Positions 1-6,841 of a stretch of 14,876 nucleotides of DNA are shown here, piece by piece (positions within the stretch are counted from its first letter, which is position 1; the number at the start of each line of letters is the position of its first letter). Made by a program: the position numbers and the translations under genes. Below the pieces are notes generated by a model. That model searched no databases. It was not told where the DNA came from and saw nothing but the letters and a program-made list of their open reading frames with translations. Source of the DNA: DASYRM01 sp035646375 (lineage in GTDB: Bacteria; Acidobacteriota; Vicinamibacteria; Vicinamibacterales; UBA2999); NCBI GenBank assembly GCA_035646375.1, contig DASRPM010000368.1, positions 1 through 14,876 on the forward strand, written 5' to 3'.

Positions 1-615
1 AACCCGCTCCCGATCGTGGCGCACGAAAACGTGCTCGCCCGCATGAGCGCGCCGGCCGGCGCGTCGACGGCGTCGCCCACCGCGGCGTGGCCGACCGATG
101 CCTACGTGAAGCGCACCAAGGACTTCTTCTTCAACGGCGAGCCGATACTCGTTTATCACCCCGAGGCGGGCGTGACCGACGGCGATTCGATCGTCCACTT
201 CCGCCGCTCCGACGTGCTGGTGGCCGGCGAAACCTGGGTGACGACGCGGTACCCGATCATCGACCTGGCCCACGGCGGCGGCGTGCAGGGCGTGATCGAC
301 GGGCTGAACTATCTGCTCGACATCGCCGTCCCGGCACACCAGCAGGAAGGCGGGACATTCGTGATTCCGGGGCACGGGCGCGTGGGCGACGAAGCCGACG
401 TGCTCGAGTACCGTGACATGGTGACCATCGTGCGCGATCGCATCAAGGACCTGGTGCAGCGCGGCCAGAGCCTGGCGCAGGTGGAGGCGTCGCGGCCGAC
501 GCTGGACTACGACCGCCAGTACGGCGCCGACACCGGGGCGTGGACGACGAACCAGTTCGTGGAGGCGATCTACGCGGATCTCTCAGGCAAGGCGAAGCGG
601 ACGGGGAGCAGATGA
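1..615 (+). CDS. MBL-fold metallo-hydrolase, C-terminal part (5' end outside window)
   Basis: The reading frame is open from base 1 (it reads NPLPIVAHENV) and ends at TGA 613-615, so this is the last 204 codons of a gene that begins upstream; the GTG at 16 is an internal Val, not the start. The visible part resembles the C-terminal half of metallo-beta-lactamase-fold hydrolases common in Acidobacteria: an AHENV strand-loop near the left edge, the VTTRYPIIDL block, a long helix-loop region, and PGHGRVGDEADVLEYRDM, whose GHG His is the usual late zinc ligand. The primary HxHxDH zinc motif would lie upstream, outside the window. The tail (DRIKDLVQRGQSL...WTTNQFVEAIY) is typical of this subgroup. 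The substrate cannot be read. The stop overlaps the next start (ATGA), implying a shared mRNA with the following gene. Family call firm; function open. Confidence 0.85.
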   Translation, partial: NPLPIVAHENVLARMSAPAGASTASPTAAWPTDAYVKRTKDFFFNGEPILVYHPEAGVTDGDSIVHFRRSDVLVAGETWVTTRYPIIDLAHGGGVQGVIDGLNYLLDIAVPAHQQEGGTFVIPGHGRVGDEADVLEYRDMVTIVRDRIKDLVQRGQSLAQVEASRPTLDYDRQYGADTGAWTTNQFVEAIYADLSGKAKRTGSR

Positions 616-1424
616 GGGCGGGCGTCGGGGTTCTCGTGCTCGCGCTTGGCGCGCGGCTGGCCGCCCAGCAGGCCGCGCCGACGCCGCGCACGCTGGCACC
701 GATCGATCTCACCGGCTACTGGGTGTCGATCGTGAACGAGGACTGGCGCTGGCGGATGCTGACGCCGGCCAAAGGGGATTTCGCGAGCGTGCCGCTCAAC
801 CCCGAGGGGCGCCGCGTGGCCGGGGCGTGGGACTACGAGCGTGAGCAGGCCCCTGCCAACGCCTGCAAGCCGTTTGGCGTCGGGGGGCTGACGCGCGTGC
901 CGGGGCGTCTGCGCGTCACCTGGCAGGACGATCGCACGCTCAAGCTGGAATTCGACGCCGGCACGCAGACCCGCCTGCTGCACTTCGGCGCCGCTCCCGC
1001 GTCGGCGGCGCCCAGCTGGCAAGGCGATTCGACCGCGGCGTGGGAGTTTGCCGGTGGCGTCGAAACCGATCGCAACGGCATTCCCACGGCGTCCGCCGCC
1101 GGCCGCGGCGGGCGGCCGCGCGCCGACGCGCCGAAGGGCGGTTCGCTGCGCGTCACGACGGCGAACTTCCTTCCCGGATTCCTGCGGAAGAACGGCGTGC
1201 CCTACAGCGACAAGGCGAGGATCGAGGAGTACTTCGATCGAGTGACGTATCCCAACGGCGACACCGTGCTCCTGATACGTACGGTGGTGGATGATCCGGT
1301 GTACCTGCAGCTCCCGTTCATCACCAGCACGCACTTCAAGCTGGAAAGAGACGGGTCGAGGTGGAAGCCGACACCCTGCCGGATCGACCCGCCAGTGGTG
1401 CGCCCCGAGCCCACGAGGCCCTAG
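612..1424 (+). CDS. secreted protein of unknown function
   Basis: A 270-residue protein whose ATG at 612 overlaps the preceding TGA in an ATGA junction, with GGAG at 605-608 just upstream. The frame is open back to 540, but the ATG at 612 starts a natural signal peptide (hydrophobic residues 4-18, LAAQQA near 16-21 as a plausible signal peptidase I site), so I chose it. The mature part begins IDLTGYWVSIVNEDWRWRML (residues 31-50), an opening I associate with uncharacterised secreted acidobacterial proteins, and has beta-rich segments: RVTWQDDRTLKLEFD (101-115), a Gly/Arg/Ala-rich low-complexity loop (160-178), then EEYFDRVTYPNGDTVLLIRT (205-224). Two Cys (85, 256) could form a disulfide. It is likely periplasmic or exported. 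Coupling to the MBL-fold gene suggests joint expression; no reaction can be assigned. Confidence 0.75.
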   Translation: MRAGVGVLVLALGARLAAQQAAPTPRTLAPIDLTGYWVSIVNEDWRWRMLTPAKGDFASVPLNPEGRRVAGAWDYEREQAPANACKPFGVGGLTRVPGRLRVTWQDDRTLKLEFDAGTQTRLLHFGAAPASAAPSWQGDSTAAWEFAGGVETDRNGIPTASAAGRGGRPRADAPKGGSLRVTTANFLPGFLRKNGVPYSDKARIEEYFDRVTYPNGDTVLLIRTVVDDPVYLQLPFITSTHFKLERDGSRWKPTPCRIDPPVVRPEPTRP

Positions 1425-1455
1425 AGGCCAAAGGCCAGAGGCGAGAGGCTTTCAG

Positions 1456-1482
1456 GCGACCTTCAGTTTTCAGCAAGGTCGC
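1456..1482. terminator. candidate bidirectional terminator hairpin between convergent genes
   Basis: A perfect 8-bp inverted repeat (GCGACCTT at 1456-1463, AAGGTCGC at 1475-1482) with an 11-nt loop sits where two convergent genes end. It overlaps the last codons and stop of the minus-strand regulator. No clear U-tract follows on either strand, so terminator function is tentative. Confidence 0.3.
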
Positions 1483-2212
1483 TAAATCGATACCCCATCC
1501 CGATCACCGTCTCGATCTGCTTGCCGGCGTTCCCGAGCTTGGCGCGCAGGCGCGAGACGTGGACGTCCACCGACCGCGTCTCGATCTCCAGATCGAAGCC
1601 CCACACGCGCTCGAGCAGGCGGTCGCGCGAGATGACGCGGTTGCGGTTCTCGATGAGGAACTTCAGCAGTTCGAACTCGCGGCGAGTGAGCGTCACCGAC
1701 GCGTTGTCCACCCGGATGGAGATGGCGTCGAAGTCCACGAAGAGGTGCTTGCCCTTGTAGGGCGCGGGGCCGGTGGGAGGCGCCTGCCCCTTGGCGCGCC
1801 GCATGGCGGACTTCGCGCGCGCCACCAGCTCGCGGGGGCTGAACGGCTTGGTGATGTAGTCCTCGGCACCGAGCTCGATCCCCGTCACGCGGTCGGCCTC
1901 GCTGGCGCGCGCCGTGAGCATGATGATCGGGATGGTCGCGGTAGCCGGACGATGCCGCAGGATGCGGAAGAGCTCGAGCCCGTCGAGCAGCGGCAAGCTG
2001 AGGTCGAGCAGGATGAGGTCGGGCGGGTCCCCGTTGACGGCGGTCAGCGCAGCCGCGCCGGTGCCCACGATGTCCGCCTTGATTTCGCCGCCCCGCTCGA
2101 GGGCGTGCTTGATGAGATCTGCGATATCGCGCTCGTCCTCGACGATGAGGACGCGCTTGGATCCCGCCCGGTTCGGGACCGTCGCCGCCTGGACCACTGC
2201 TGCATCACCCAC
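1463..2212 (-). CDS. OmpR/PhoB-family response regulator (receiver + winged helix)
   Basis: A 249-residue two-component DNA-binding regulator. The receiver domain spans about residues 19-137: VLIVEDERD with acidic-pocket Glu25/Asp26, phospho-acceptor Asp70 in LILLD, Thr100 in IIMLTA, and Lys122 in ITKPFSP. A short linker leads to a winged-helix effector domain (about 152-246), with LTRREFELLKFLIENRNRVISRDRLLE, VDVHVSRLRAKL in the recognition helix region, and IGMGYRF in the wing. Length is typical of the PhoB/OmpR class. The start is GTG at 2212, giving an 18-residue N-terminal tail; no better-placed start is seen. No sensor kinase is adjacent in the window, so it may be an orphan or partner with a distant kinase. 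The AGGACGG ribosome-binding candidate lies inside a hairpin just upstream (2220-2242). Its targets are unknown. Confidence 0.93.
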   Translation of the reverse strand: MGDAAVVQAATVPNRAGSKRVLIVEDERDIADLIKHALERGGEIKADIVGTGAAALTAVNGDPPDLILLDLSLPLLDGLELFRILRHRPATATIPIIMLTARASEADRVTGIELGAEDYITKPFSPRELVARAKSAMRRAKGQAPPTGPAPYKGKHLFVDFDAISIRVDNASVTLTRREFELLKFLIENRNRVISRDRLLERVWGFDLEIETRSVDVHVSRLRAKLGNAGKQIETVIGMGYRFSDLAEN

Positions 2213-2219
2213 TCGTTTT

Positions 2220-2242
2220 GTACCGTCCTGACGGGACAGTAC
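2220..2242 (-). promoter_or_regulatory. inverted repeat over the response-regulator ribosome binding site
   Basis: Arms GTACCGTCC (2220-2228) and GGACAGTAC (2234-2242) pair with one mismatch around a 5-nt loop. They sit 7 nt upstream of the GTG start at 2212 on the minus strand. The only Shine-Dalgarno-like stretch (AGGACGG, read on the minus strand from 2229 to 2223) lies in the arm nearer the gene. It could be an mRNA hairpin limiting translation, or an operator for autoregulation; the sequence does not separate these. Confidence 0.35.
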
Positions 2243-2297
2243 CGGCGGGGTATTTCGCTGAATTGTCCGGCCTGTTAATTCCCGGTTAACCCTGCGT

Positions 2298-2333
2298 CAG
2301 GTAAGGCGGGTAGGGCAGGTGAGGCGGGTAGGG
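2298..2333. repeat. 18-bp tandem duplication
   Basis: Two adjacent 18-bp units (2298-2315 and 2316-2333), each of the form CAGGTRAGGCGGGTAGGG, differ only at one base (A at 2303, G at 2321). They lie in the intergenic DNA between the regulator's upstream side and the end of the di-heme cytochrome operon. Two copies only; no function seen. Confidence 0.8.
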
Positions 2334-2347
2334 AGGCCGGTGTGTAG

Positions 2348-2393
2348 AGGGCGGTCTTCAGACCGCCCTGCAGGCGGGTCTAAAGAGCCGCCT
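2348..2393. repeat. pair of 22-nt GC-rich palindromes (REP/BIME-like)
   Basis: Two hairpins lie head to tail two bases apart. The first (2348-2369) has arms AGGGCGGTC and GACCGCCCT around TTCA, nine paired bases. The second (2372-2393) has the centre TCTAAAGA inside AGGCGG/CCGCCT arms with one G-G mismatch. The first shares its GTAGAGGGCGG lead-in and TTCA centre with the element at 13924-13945. They lie just past the 3' end of the minus-strand cytochrome operon, so they could also end its transcription. Interpretation as a dispersed REP-type family rests on the other copies in this window. Confidence 0.6.
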
Positions 2394-2404
2394 TTACGTG
2401 CCGC

Positions 2405-3880
2405 CTACAGCGTTTTCAAGTATTCCAGTAGCGCGCGCTTGGAGGCGGCGGGCAGTTCCGTGCCGTAAGTGTGGCCGGCGTTGCTGTTGCCCGGGCGCGA
2501 CGTGTCCAGGAATGTCCCCTCGCGCTGCGCCTCGGGGCCGCTCGTCACGAAGCCGACGCGGGCCGGGTCGTACACGTCGTAGCCGCGCCAGAACTGCTTT
2601 GGCCGCGCCTCGACCGGCTCGAGCAGGTCGGCGAGCGACGGCACCGAGCCGTTGTGCAGGAACGGGCCGGTGAGCCACAGCCCGTCGTGCGGCATGGCGA
2701 CGTAGCCATCGGTGTGACGGAAGTTGGAGAACTTCCAGGCATGGGCGGCACCGTAGGCGTTGTAGGCGGTGGCCGCCGCCGTGGTCCACATGTCCATGCG
2801 GTGGCGGTCGGTGCCGACCTCGGTCTGCGGGATGATCGTGCCCGTGCGTGCACCACCCGGCGCATGGCACCCGGCGCAGCTGGCGGCAAACACCGAGGCC
2901 CCGGCCGCGGCGAGGGTCTTGTCGATCGGGTACGGATACGACGGCACCGGTGCCGTCAGCATGAAGTCCGTGATGCGGCGCAAGCTGGACCGCGTGCGCG
3001 GGTCCGCGTCGTCCCAGTGCGCCATGTCGCGATCGACCCACTGCTTCGTGGCGCCGTCGCCGAGCGCCGACGACAACACCACCTCGCGCAGCGACGAGTT
3101 GAGGCCGTCCCAGTGGTACGCCTGGCCGTTGCGCCGGGCGAGCGCCCACACCGGCACCATGTCGGAGTTGCCGATGGTCGCGTCCATCGGCTGGCGAAGC
3201 ATCCGGAACTTCACCGGGTTGAAGGGGTCGATACGGCCGCGGCCCCAGTCGGGCCGCTTGAGCATCCAGCTGCCTTGCGAGTCGCGCTGCTGCAGCAGGG
3301 CGCGGCGTGACGCGGGAATGATCGCGAAGCGATAGAGCAGGCGATCGAAGAACGACAGCCGGGTGTTGCGCGAGATTTCCGCGAGCAGCGTATCGGCGTT
3401 GAAGCGCGGATCGGAGGCGGCGCTGAAGAGGAACCGGAAGTACCCCTGCGGCGACGTCTGATGCGACGCGCCCGCGGCGACGATGGTGGCCGGCTCGTCC
3501 GGCCGCGTACGGTAGCTGGCCGCGTGGCACATCGCGCAGTTGATGCCGACGCGCGGAAATCCAACGGTGACGCGCGACAGGCCGATCGGCAGCTCGCGGC
3601 CGTCCTTGGCGACGAACCCGAGCGAGGCGTAGCCGCCAGACGTGGGCAGCAGGTCTGGAAACACCCGCGGCAACACGAGCCAGATCCAGTACGGCAGCCC
3701 CTCGGCCGCCTCGGTGCCGATCGAGCCGAACAGGAAGTGGTCTTCGGCGGACGCGAAATAGGGGGCCGGCTCCTGGCGCATGAATCGCTCGTAGACCAGG
3801 ATCGACGCCGCCGTGCCGCCCACGACGAGCAGCGCGAAGGCAAACAGCCACAGCCGGCGCAACAGCGGGCCGCGAGGCAT
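2405..3880 (-). CDS. membrane-anchored di-heme c-type cytochrome, RoxA / CCP-like (paralog 2)
   Basis: A 491-residue protein. The frame is open upstream to 4147, but the ATG at 3880 starts a normal N-terminal anchor (hydrophobic residues 9-29) and overlaps the upstream gene's TGA by one base, so it is the chosen start. Two CxxCH heme-attachment motifs are present, Cys115-His119 (NCAMCHA) and Cys335-His339 (SCAGCHA), 220 residues apart. Other family blocks are FGSIGTE (51-57), GVDxFNP-like RIDPFNP (216-222), AYHWDGLN (254-261), TDRHRMD (357-363), FLHNGSVPSL (408-417) and a C-terminal NAGHTYG whose His470 is a candidate axial ligand. This is the di-heme peroxidase/RoxA-like family, acting in the periplasm. 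RoxA itself (about 680 residues) is an oxygenase cleaving rubber; this shorter protein could be a peroxidase, an oxygenase or an electron carrier. It is paralogous to the gene at 4311-5822. Confidence 0.88.
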   Translation of the reverse strand: MPRGPLLRRLWLFAFALLVVGGTAASILVYERFMRQEPAPYFASAEDHFLFGSIGTEAAEGLPYWIWLVLPRVFPDLLPTSGGYASLGFVAKDGRELPIGLSRVTVGFPRVGINCAMCHAASYRTRPDEPATIVAAGASHQTSPQGYFRFLFSAASDPRFNADTLLAEISRNTRLSFFDRLLYRFAIIPASRRALLQQRDSQGSWMLKRPDWGRGRIDPFNPVKFRMLRQPMDATIGNSDMVPVWALARRNGQAYHWDGLNSSLREVVLSSALGDGATKQWVDRDMAHWDDADPRTRSSLRRITDFMLTAPVPSYPYPIDKTLAAAGASVFAASCAGCHAPGGARTGTIIPQTEVGTDRHRMDMWTTAAATAYNAYGAAHAWKFSNFRHTDGYVAMPHDGLWLTGPFLHNGSVPSLADLLEPVEARPKQFWRGYDVYDPARVGFVTSGPEAQREGTFLDTSRPGNSNAGHTYGTELPAASKRALLEYLKTL

Positions 3881-4293
3881 CAGGCTTCCGATCCGGCGGG
3901 CTTCGCGGTCACCCGTGCGGTGGTGCTGTTGATGGCGACGAGGAGCAGCAGCAGTTCCGGGAGGAGGAACGCGAGATCGAACAAGCCGAACAGGCGGTAG
4001 GTGGTTTGCGGCAGGAAGAAGAGCACGCCGGCGGCCCGGCTGGCGATGGCGAGCCACGCCACGATCCGGTAGCGATCGAGGTCGATGGCCGCCGGGGCAT
4101 AGAAGACGCTGAGAATGATCAGCAGCAGGGCCGCGAAGCGCGGCCACAGCAGGGGTGTGGCCGTCGGGAGGCGCACGAACTCCATCATCATGTCGGGCGC
4201 CGCGAGCGTCGGCAGGGCGAGCGCGAGGTTGGCCAGGATGCCCAGCCAGATGACGCGTTTCAGCCAGCGTCCCGCCGTGGTGTCGTTGATCAT
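3880..4293 (-). CDS. small four-helix integral membrane protein of unknown function
   Basis: A 137-residue protein starting at ATG 4293, with GGAG about 7 nt upstream. The open frame upstream of this ATG is antisense-like sequence inside the preceding gene and was discarded. It is very hydrophobic, with four predicted membrane helices near residues 12-33, 50-69, 77-95 and 103-122, short loops and a polar C-terminal tail ending KPAGSEA. There is no Cys or obvious cofactor motif; single residues such as Pro34, Arg52 and Asp71 could matter but cannot be assigned. It lies between two paralogous di-heme cytochrome genes, 17 nt after the first and overlapping the second by one base (TGATG), so it is almost certainly co-expressed. 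A membrane partner or quinol/electron-transfer anchor for the cytochromes is plausible but unproven. Confidence 0.8.
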   Translation of the reverse strand: MINDTTAGRWLKRVIWLGILANLALALPTLAAPDMMMEFVRLPTATPLLWPRFAALLLIILSVFYAPAAIDLDRYRIVAWLAIASRAAGVLFFLPQTTYRLFGLFDLAFLLPELLLLLVAINSTTARVTAKPAGSEA

Positions 4294-4310
4294 CGGAGTG
4301 CTCCGCACCG

Positions 4311-5822
4311 TCAGAAGGTTTTCAGGTACTCCACGATGGCGTCCTTGTCGGCGCTGGGCAGCGAGAGGCCGTACTCGTGCCCCATGTTGCCGTTGCCGGG
4401 GATGCTCGTGTCGTAGCGGCTGAACCGGCGGCCGCCGGCTTCGGCGACGTCCGACACGAAGCCGACGCGCACCTGATCGAACACGTCGTAGCCGCGGAAG
4501 AAGGCCGCGGGCCGTTCGGCCGGCGCGTTCAGCAGATCGCGCAGCGTCGGCACCGACCCGTTGTGCAGGTAGGGTGCGCGCGCCCAGATGCCGTCGAGCG
4601 GCTGGTTGGCGTAGCCGTGCGTCTTGCGGAACCGCGTGAACCGGTAGCGCGAGTCGGGAAACAGCGTGTACTGATTGAGCGCGAACGTTTCGGTGAACGA
4701 GTCGAGCCGGTGGCGGTCCGTCTTGATCCGGTCGATGTCTTCCACCCGGCCGACGCGGGTGCCGCTGGTCACGCCGGTCCGGAAGCGATGGTCGGCATGG
4801 CAATCCACGCAGTGCTGCCGGTAGAGCGTTTCGCCGCGCGCAGCCACCGAGGCATCGACCGAGTAGGGATAGGCCGGCGGCGGCAGCTTCCAGATCCAGT
4901 CGCGGACGCGCTTGAGGCCGGCATGGTCCACGGTGACGGGCGTGATGCCCGCCCCAAGGCCCGCGCTCAGGTTGCGCTCGTCCACCGAGTCGTTGTCGCC
5001 GTCCCAATGCAGGTCCATCCCTTCGCGCGGGGCCTGGTTCCACAGCGATGGGAAGTCGGAGGCGCCGAGGAGCTCCGACGGCGGAAGCTCGTCAAGCTTC
5101 CAGTTGAACTGAATCGCTTTGTAGGGATTGAACGTGTCCACGCGGCCGCGGCCCCAGCGCGGCACGCGCTCGCGCAGGATCGGGTCGATCCGGTTCCTGA
5201 GTTCCAGCGTCTGCAGCTTCAGGCGGTCCATCAGCCCGGTGCGCAGGAGCAGCCGCTCGAATGTGCCGGGGCCGCCGTTGCGCGGAAACGAGGCGCGCAC
5301 GGCTTCAGCGGTCACGCGTGAGTCCAGCGTGCAGTCGAGGACGAACTGCACGAATCCCTGCAGGTCGAGCTGATGCGCCGGCATGCCGAGCACGAGGCGG
5401 GGCGCCGAGGTCGGCGTCTCGCGCACCGTGCCGCTGTGGCAGACGGCGCAGTTCAGGCCGACGTGATCGATGCCGATGCGGTGGCGGCGCGACACACCGA
5501 CCGGAAGGTCCCGATCAGGCTCGGTGATGAAGCCGAACTCGGCGTAGCCGCCCGGCAGCCGGTCGCGGCAGATCGTCGGCAGGGCCCGGAACACCCAATA
5601 GGGCGGCAGCACGCCGCCGACCGGCCGCAGCAGCGACACGCCTGGCTCGCTGCCGATCGATCCGTACTTGTAGTGCTCCTGGATGTCGGTGAATCGGCGC
5701 GGCTCGTCGGCCGTCAGCGTGAGCGCCAGCCCCAGGGTGAACAGCAGGACGAGGCCCACGAGCGCGCCAAGGGCCCATCGCACGCTCGTGCGCTCGAAGA
5801 AGTGTTCGCCGGGAGCCGCCAT
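4311..5822 (-). CDS. membrane-anchored di-heme c-type cytochrome, RoxA / CCP-like (paralog 1)
   Basis: A 503-residue first gene of the minus-strand operon. An N-terminal anchor (about residues 17-37) precedes a periplasmic domain with two CxxCH motifs: Cys125-His129 (NCAVCHS) and Cys338-His342 (HCVDCHA). Shared family blocks include YKYGSIGSE (51-59), YAEFGFITE (93-101), RVDTFNPYKA (227-236), LHWDGDND (271-278), TDRHRLDSF (368-376), YLHNGSVPTL (418-427) and NMGHEYG, where His482 matches His470 of the second paralog as candidate axial ligand. Both end EYLKT plus a hydrophobic residue. I chose ATG 5822 because it gives a conventional anchor; an ATG at 5900 would add 26 uncharacteristic residues. 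Neither has a convincing ribosome binding site. The family includes cytochrome c peroxidases, MauG-like proteins and the rubber oxygenase RoxA; the substrate is not readable here. Confidence 0.88.
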   Translation of the reverse strand: MAAPGEHFFERTSVRWALGALVGLVLLFTLGLALTLTADEPRRFTDIQEHYKYGSIGSEPGVSLLRPVGGVLPPYWVFRALPTICRDRLPGGYAEFGFITEPDRDLPVGVSRRHRIGIDHVGLNCAVCHSGTVRETPTSAPRLVLGMPAHQLDLQGFVQFVLDCTLDSRVTAEAVRASFPRNGGPGTFERLLLRTGLMDRLKLQTLELRNRIDPILRERVPRWGRGRVDTFNPYKAIQFNWKLDELPPSELLGASDFPSLWNQAPREGMDLHWDGDNDSVDERNLSAGLGAGITPVTVDHAGLKRVRDWIWKLPPPAYPYSVDASVAARGETLYRQHCVDCHADHRFRTGVTSGTRVGRVEDIDRIKTDRHRLDSFTETFALNQYTLFPDSRYRFTRFRKTHGYANQPLDGIWARAPYLHNGSVPTLRDLLNAPAERPAAFFRGYDVFDQVRVGFVSDVAEAGGRRFSRYDTSIPGNGNMGHEYGLSLPSADKDAIVEYLKTF

Positions 5823-5957
5823 GCAGTTGATAACGAAGAGGTGAGCTCGCCTGAACCCGTTGTCGCAACAAATCGGCTTCGGCGATGCAGGCTCGCGCAT
5901 CTTACACTCACACCGTCGAGTTCGAAGCTGTGCTGTCCATACTGCTGAGATGAGAAG

Positions 5958-5962
5958 AGGAG
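5958..5962 (+). promoter_or_regulatory. ribosome binding site fixing the repeat-lipoprotein start
   Basis: AGGAG lies six bases before the ATG at 5969, within GAAGAGGAGA. The match and spacing are near ideal and decide the start. The 146-bp gap shared with the divergent cytochrome operon should hold promoters for both directions; I see no confident -35/-10 pair there. Confidence 0.75.
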
Positions 5963-5968
5963 ATCGCG

Positions 5969-6685
5969 ATGACGACTCGCATGTTGGTGGCGGCCGCGAT
6001 GGCCGTGTTCGCCAGTGGATGTTCACTGTCGAGGGGCATTCAGATGAACACGGAGGCGATCGGGGGCAGCACCCAGGCGATCGAGGGCAACACGTTGGCG
6101 ATCAAGGACTCGACATCGGCCACCGGCAGTCTCGTGCCGGCGTTGCAGGGCGTCGAGCGGCTGCGCGGCCCTATGGAGGCGGTGGCGGCGCTCGATCCGA
6201 CGCTCAAGGGCGTGGCCAATCTGCGCGAGCCGATGGGCTCGGTGGCGGCGCTCGATCCGAGTATGCGCGCCCTGGCGGCGCTCGGCACGCCGATGAACCG
6301 CCTCGTCGAAATCCGGCCCGGGCTCGAAGCGACGGCCGCGTTGGGGCCGTCGATGGATCGGCTGGCGCGCATGCGACCGAGCCTTGAAGCCGTCGCGGGG
6401 CTGCACGAGTCGCTCGATCGCGTGGCCAGCCTGGACGCGCAGCTCGGGTCGGTCGCCGCACTGAAGGGTTCCATGGACCAGCTGGCGGGGCTTCGCACCC
6501 CGATGGAACGGCTCGCGGCGCTCGAAGGGCCCATGACTCGAGTGGCTGAGCTTGGATCGATCGTCAATCGTCCATGGCTCTTCGTGATCGTCGGGCTCGT
6601 CGCTCTCCTTGCGTGGGGTGCCGTAACGTACGTGGCGGTGAAGCTCGCCATCGTGAGCGCCTCGAAAGTGACCCGATCGGTGTAA
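5969..6685 (+). CDS. lipoprotein with heptad and decapeptide repeats and a C-terminal membrane helix
   Basis: A 238-residue protein that I do not recognise as a named family. A short signal peptide ends in a lipobox-like ASGC with Cys18 as the lipidated residue. Residues 27-54 contain four 7-residue units (NTEAIGG, STQAIEG, NTLAIKD, STSATGS). Residues 56-195 are about fourteen 10-residue units of form x-x-[PS]-[ML]-x-x-[VL]-A-x-L, such as RGPMEAVAAL, DPSMRALAAL and RTPMERLAAL. Hydrophobic spacing is 3-3-4, which suits an unusual coiled coil or stack of short helices, with Pro often at unit position 2 or 3. Residues about 203-226 form a transmembrane helix, followed by a short basic tail. It would be tethered at both ends: by lipid and by membrane helix. 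It is divergent from the cytochrome operon and upstream of the putative oxylipin operon. A structural or spanning role is a guess. Confidence 0.8.
   Translation: MTTRMLVAAAMAVFASGCSLSRGIQMNTEAIGGSTQAIEGNTLAIKDSTSATGSLVPALQGVERLRGPMEAVAALDPTLKGVANLREPMGSVAALDPSMRALAALGTPMNRLVEIRPGLEATAALGPSMDRLARMRPSLEAVAGLHESLDRVASLDAQLGSVAALKGSMDQLAGLRTPMERLAALEGPMTRVAELGSIVNRPWLFVIVGLVALLAWGAVTYVAVKLAIVSASKVTRSV
6180..6259 (+). repeat. 60-bp-period DNA repeat inside the lipoprotein gene
   Basis: The same 20 bases, GGTGGCGGCGCTCGATCCGA, occur at 6180-6199 and again at 6240-6259. The offset is exactly 60 bp, or two 10-residue protein units. Identity at DNA level suggests that at least part of the repeat tract grew by recent internal duplication. 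Confidence 0.85.
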
Positions 6686-6704
6686 AACGGCTGAGCGCGC
6701 CGTT
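6686..6704 (+). terminator. weak hairpin after the repeat-lipoprotein gene
   Basis: AACGGC (6686-6691) and GCCGTT (6699-6704) form a 6-bp stem with a 7-nt loop immediately after the stop codon. No T-run follows, and its right arm touches the -35 box of the next promoter. It is at best a weak terminator or attenuating structure. Confidence 0.25.
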
Positions 6705-6731
6705 GACTTGTCGATCGGCCGGCGCTACTTT
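6703..6731 (+). promoter_or_regulatory. candidate sigma70-type promoter of the putative oxylipin operon
   Basis: TTGACT (6703-6708) matches five of six -35 consensus bases. After exactly 17 bp comes TACTTT (6726-6731), a weaker -10. Transcription would start near 6738, giving a leader of about 100 nt before the ATG at 6842. It is the best promoter-like pair I saw in the window, and it sits directly before the three-gene operon. Confidence 0.5.
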
Positions 6732-6841
6732 TGCGCCGTCGTTCAGATGAGCGGCACGTGTTCGTAGACGACGCGCACGACGTTCCTCTCATTCAGTAGC
6801 CCCGAATTGACCCGCCACGCAACCCGAGTGGAGTGTGCCCG

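Noticed and set aside
1361..2278. 305-codon plus-strand open frame over the response regulator
   Set aside because: Mirror of the regulator's codons; the minus strand carries a complete receiver and winged-helix domain, so this is a shadow.
2298..2393. Repeat-rich intergenic DNA considered as a CRISPR array
   Set aside because: Only two direct copies of 18 bp with no spacers, next to unrelated palindromes; no cas genes in the window.
5823..6026. N-terminal extension of the first di-heme cytochrome to 6026
   Set aside because: The extra residues are rich in Arg/Ser/Pro/Cys, lack any family match and would run into the divergent lipoprotein gene; ATG 5822 gives a normal membrane anchor.
6747..6767. 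Six-codon ORF (MSGTCS) in the leader of the putative oxylipin operon
   Set aside because: No ribosome binding site and no codon run or hairpin suggesting attenuation; such short frames are expected by chance.
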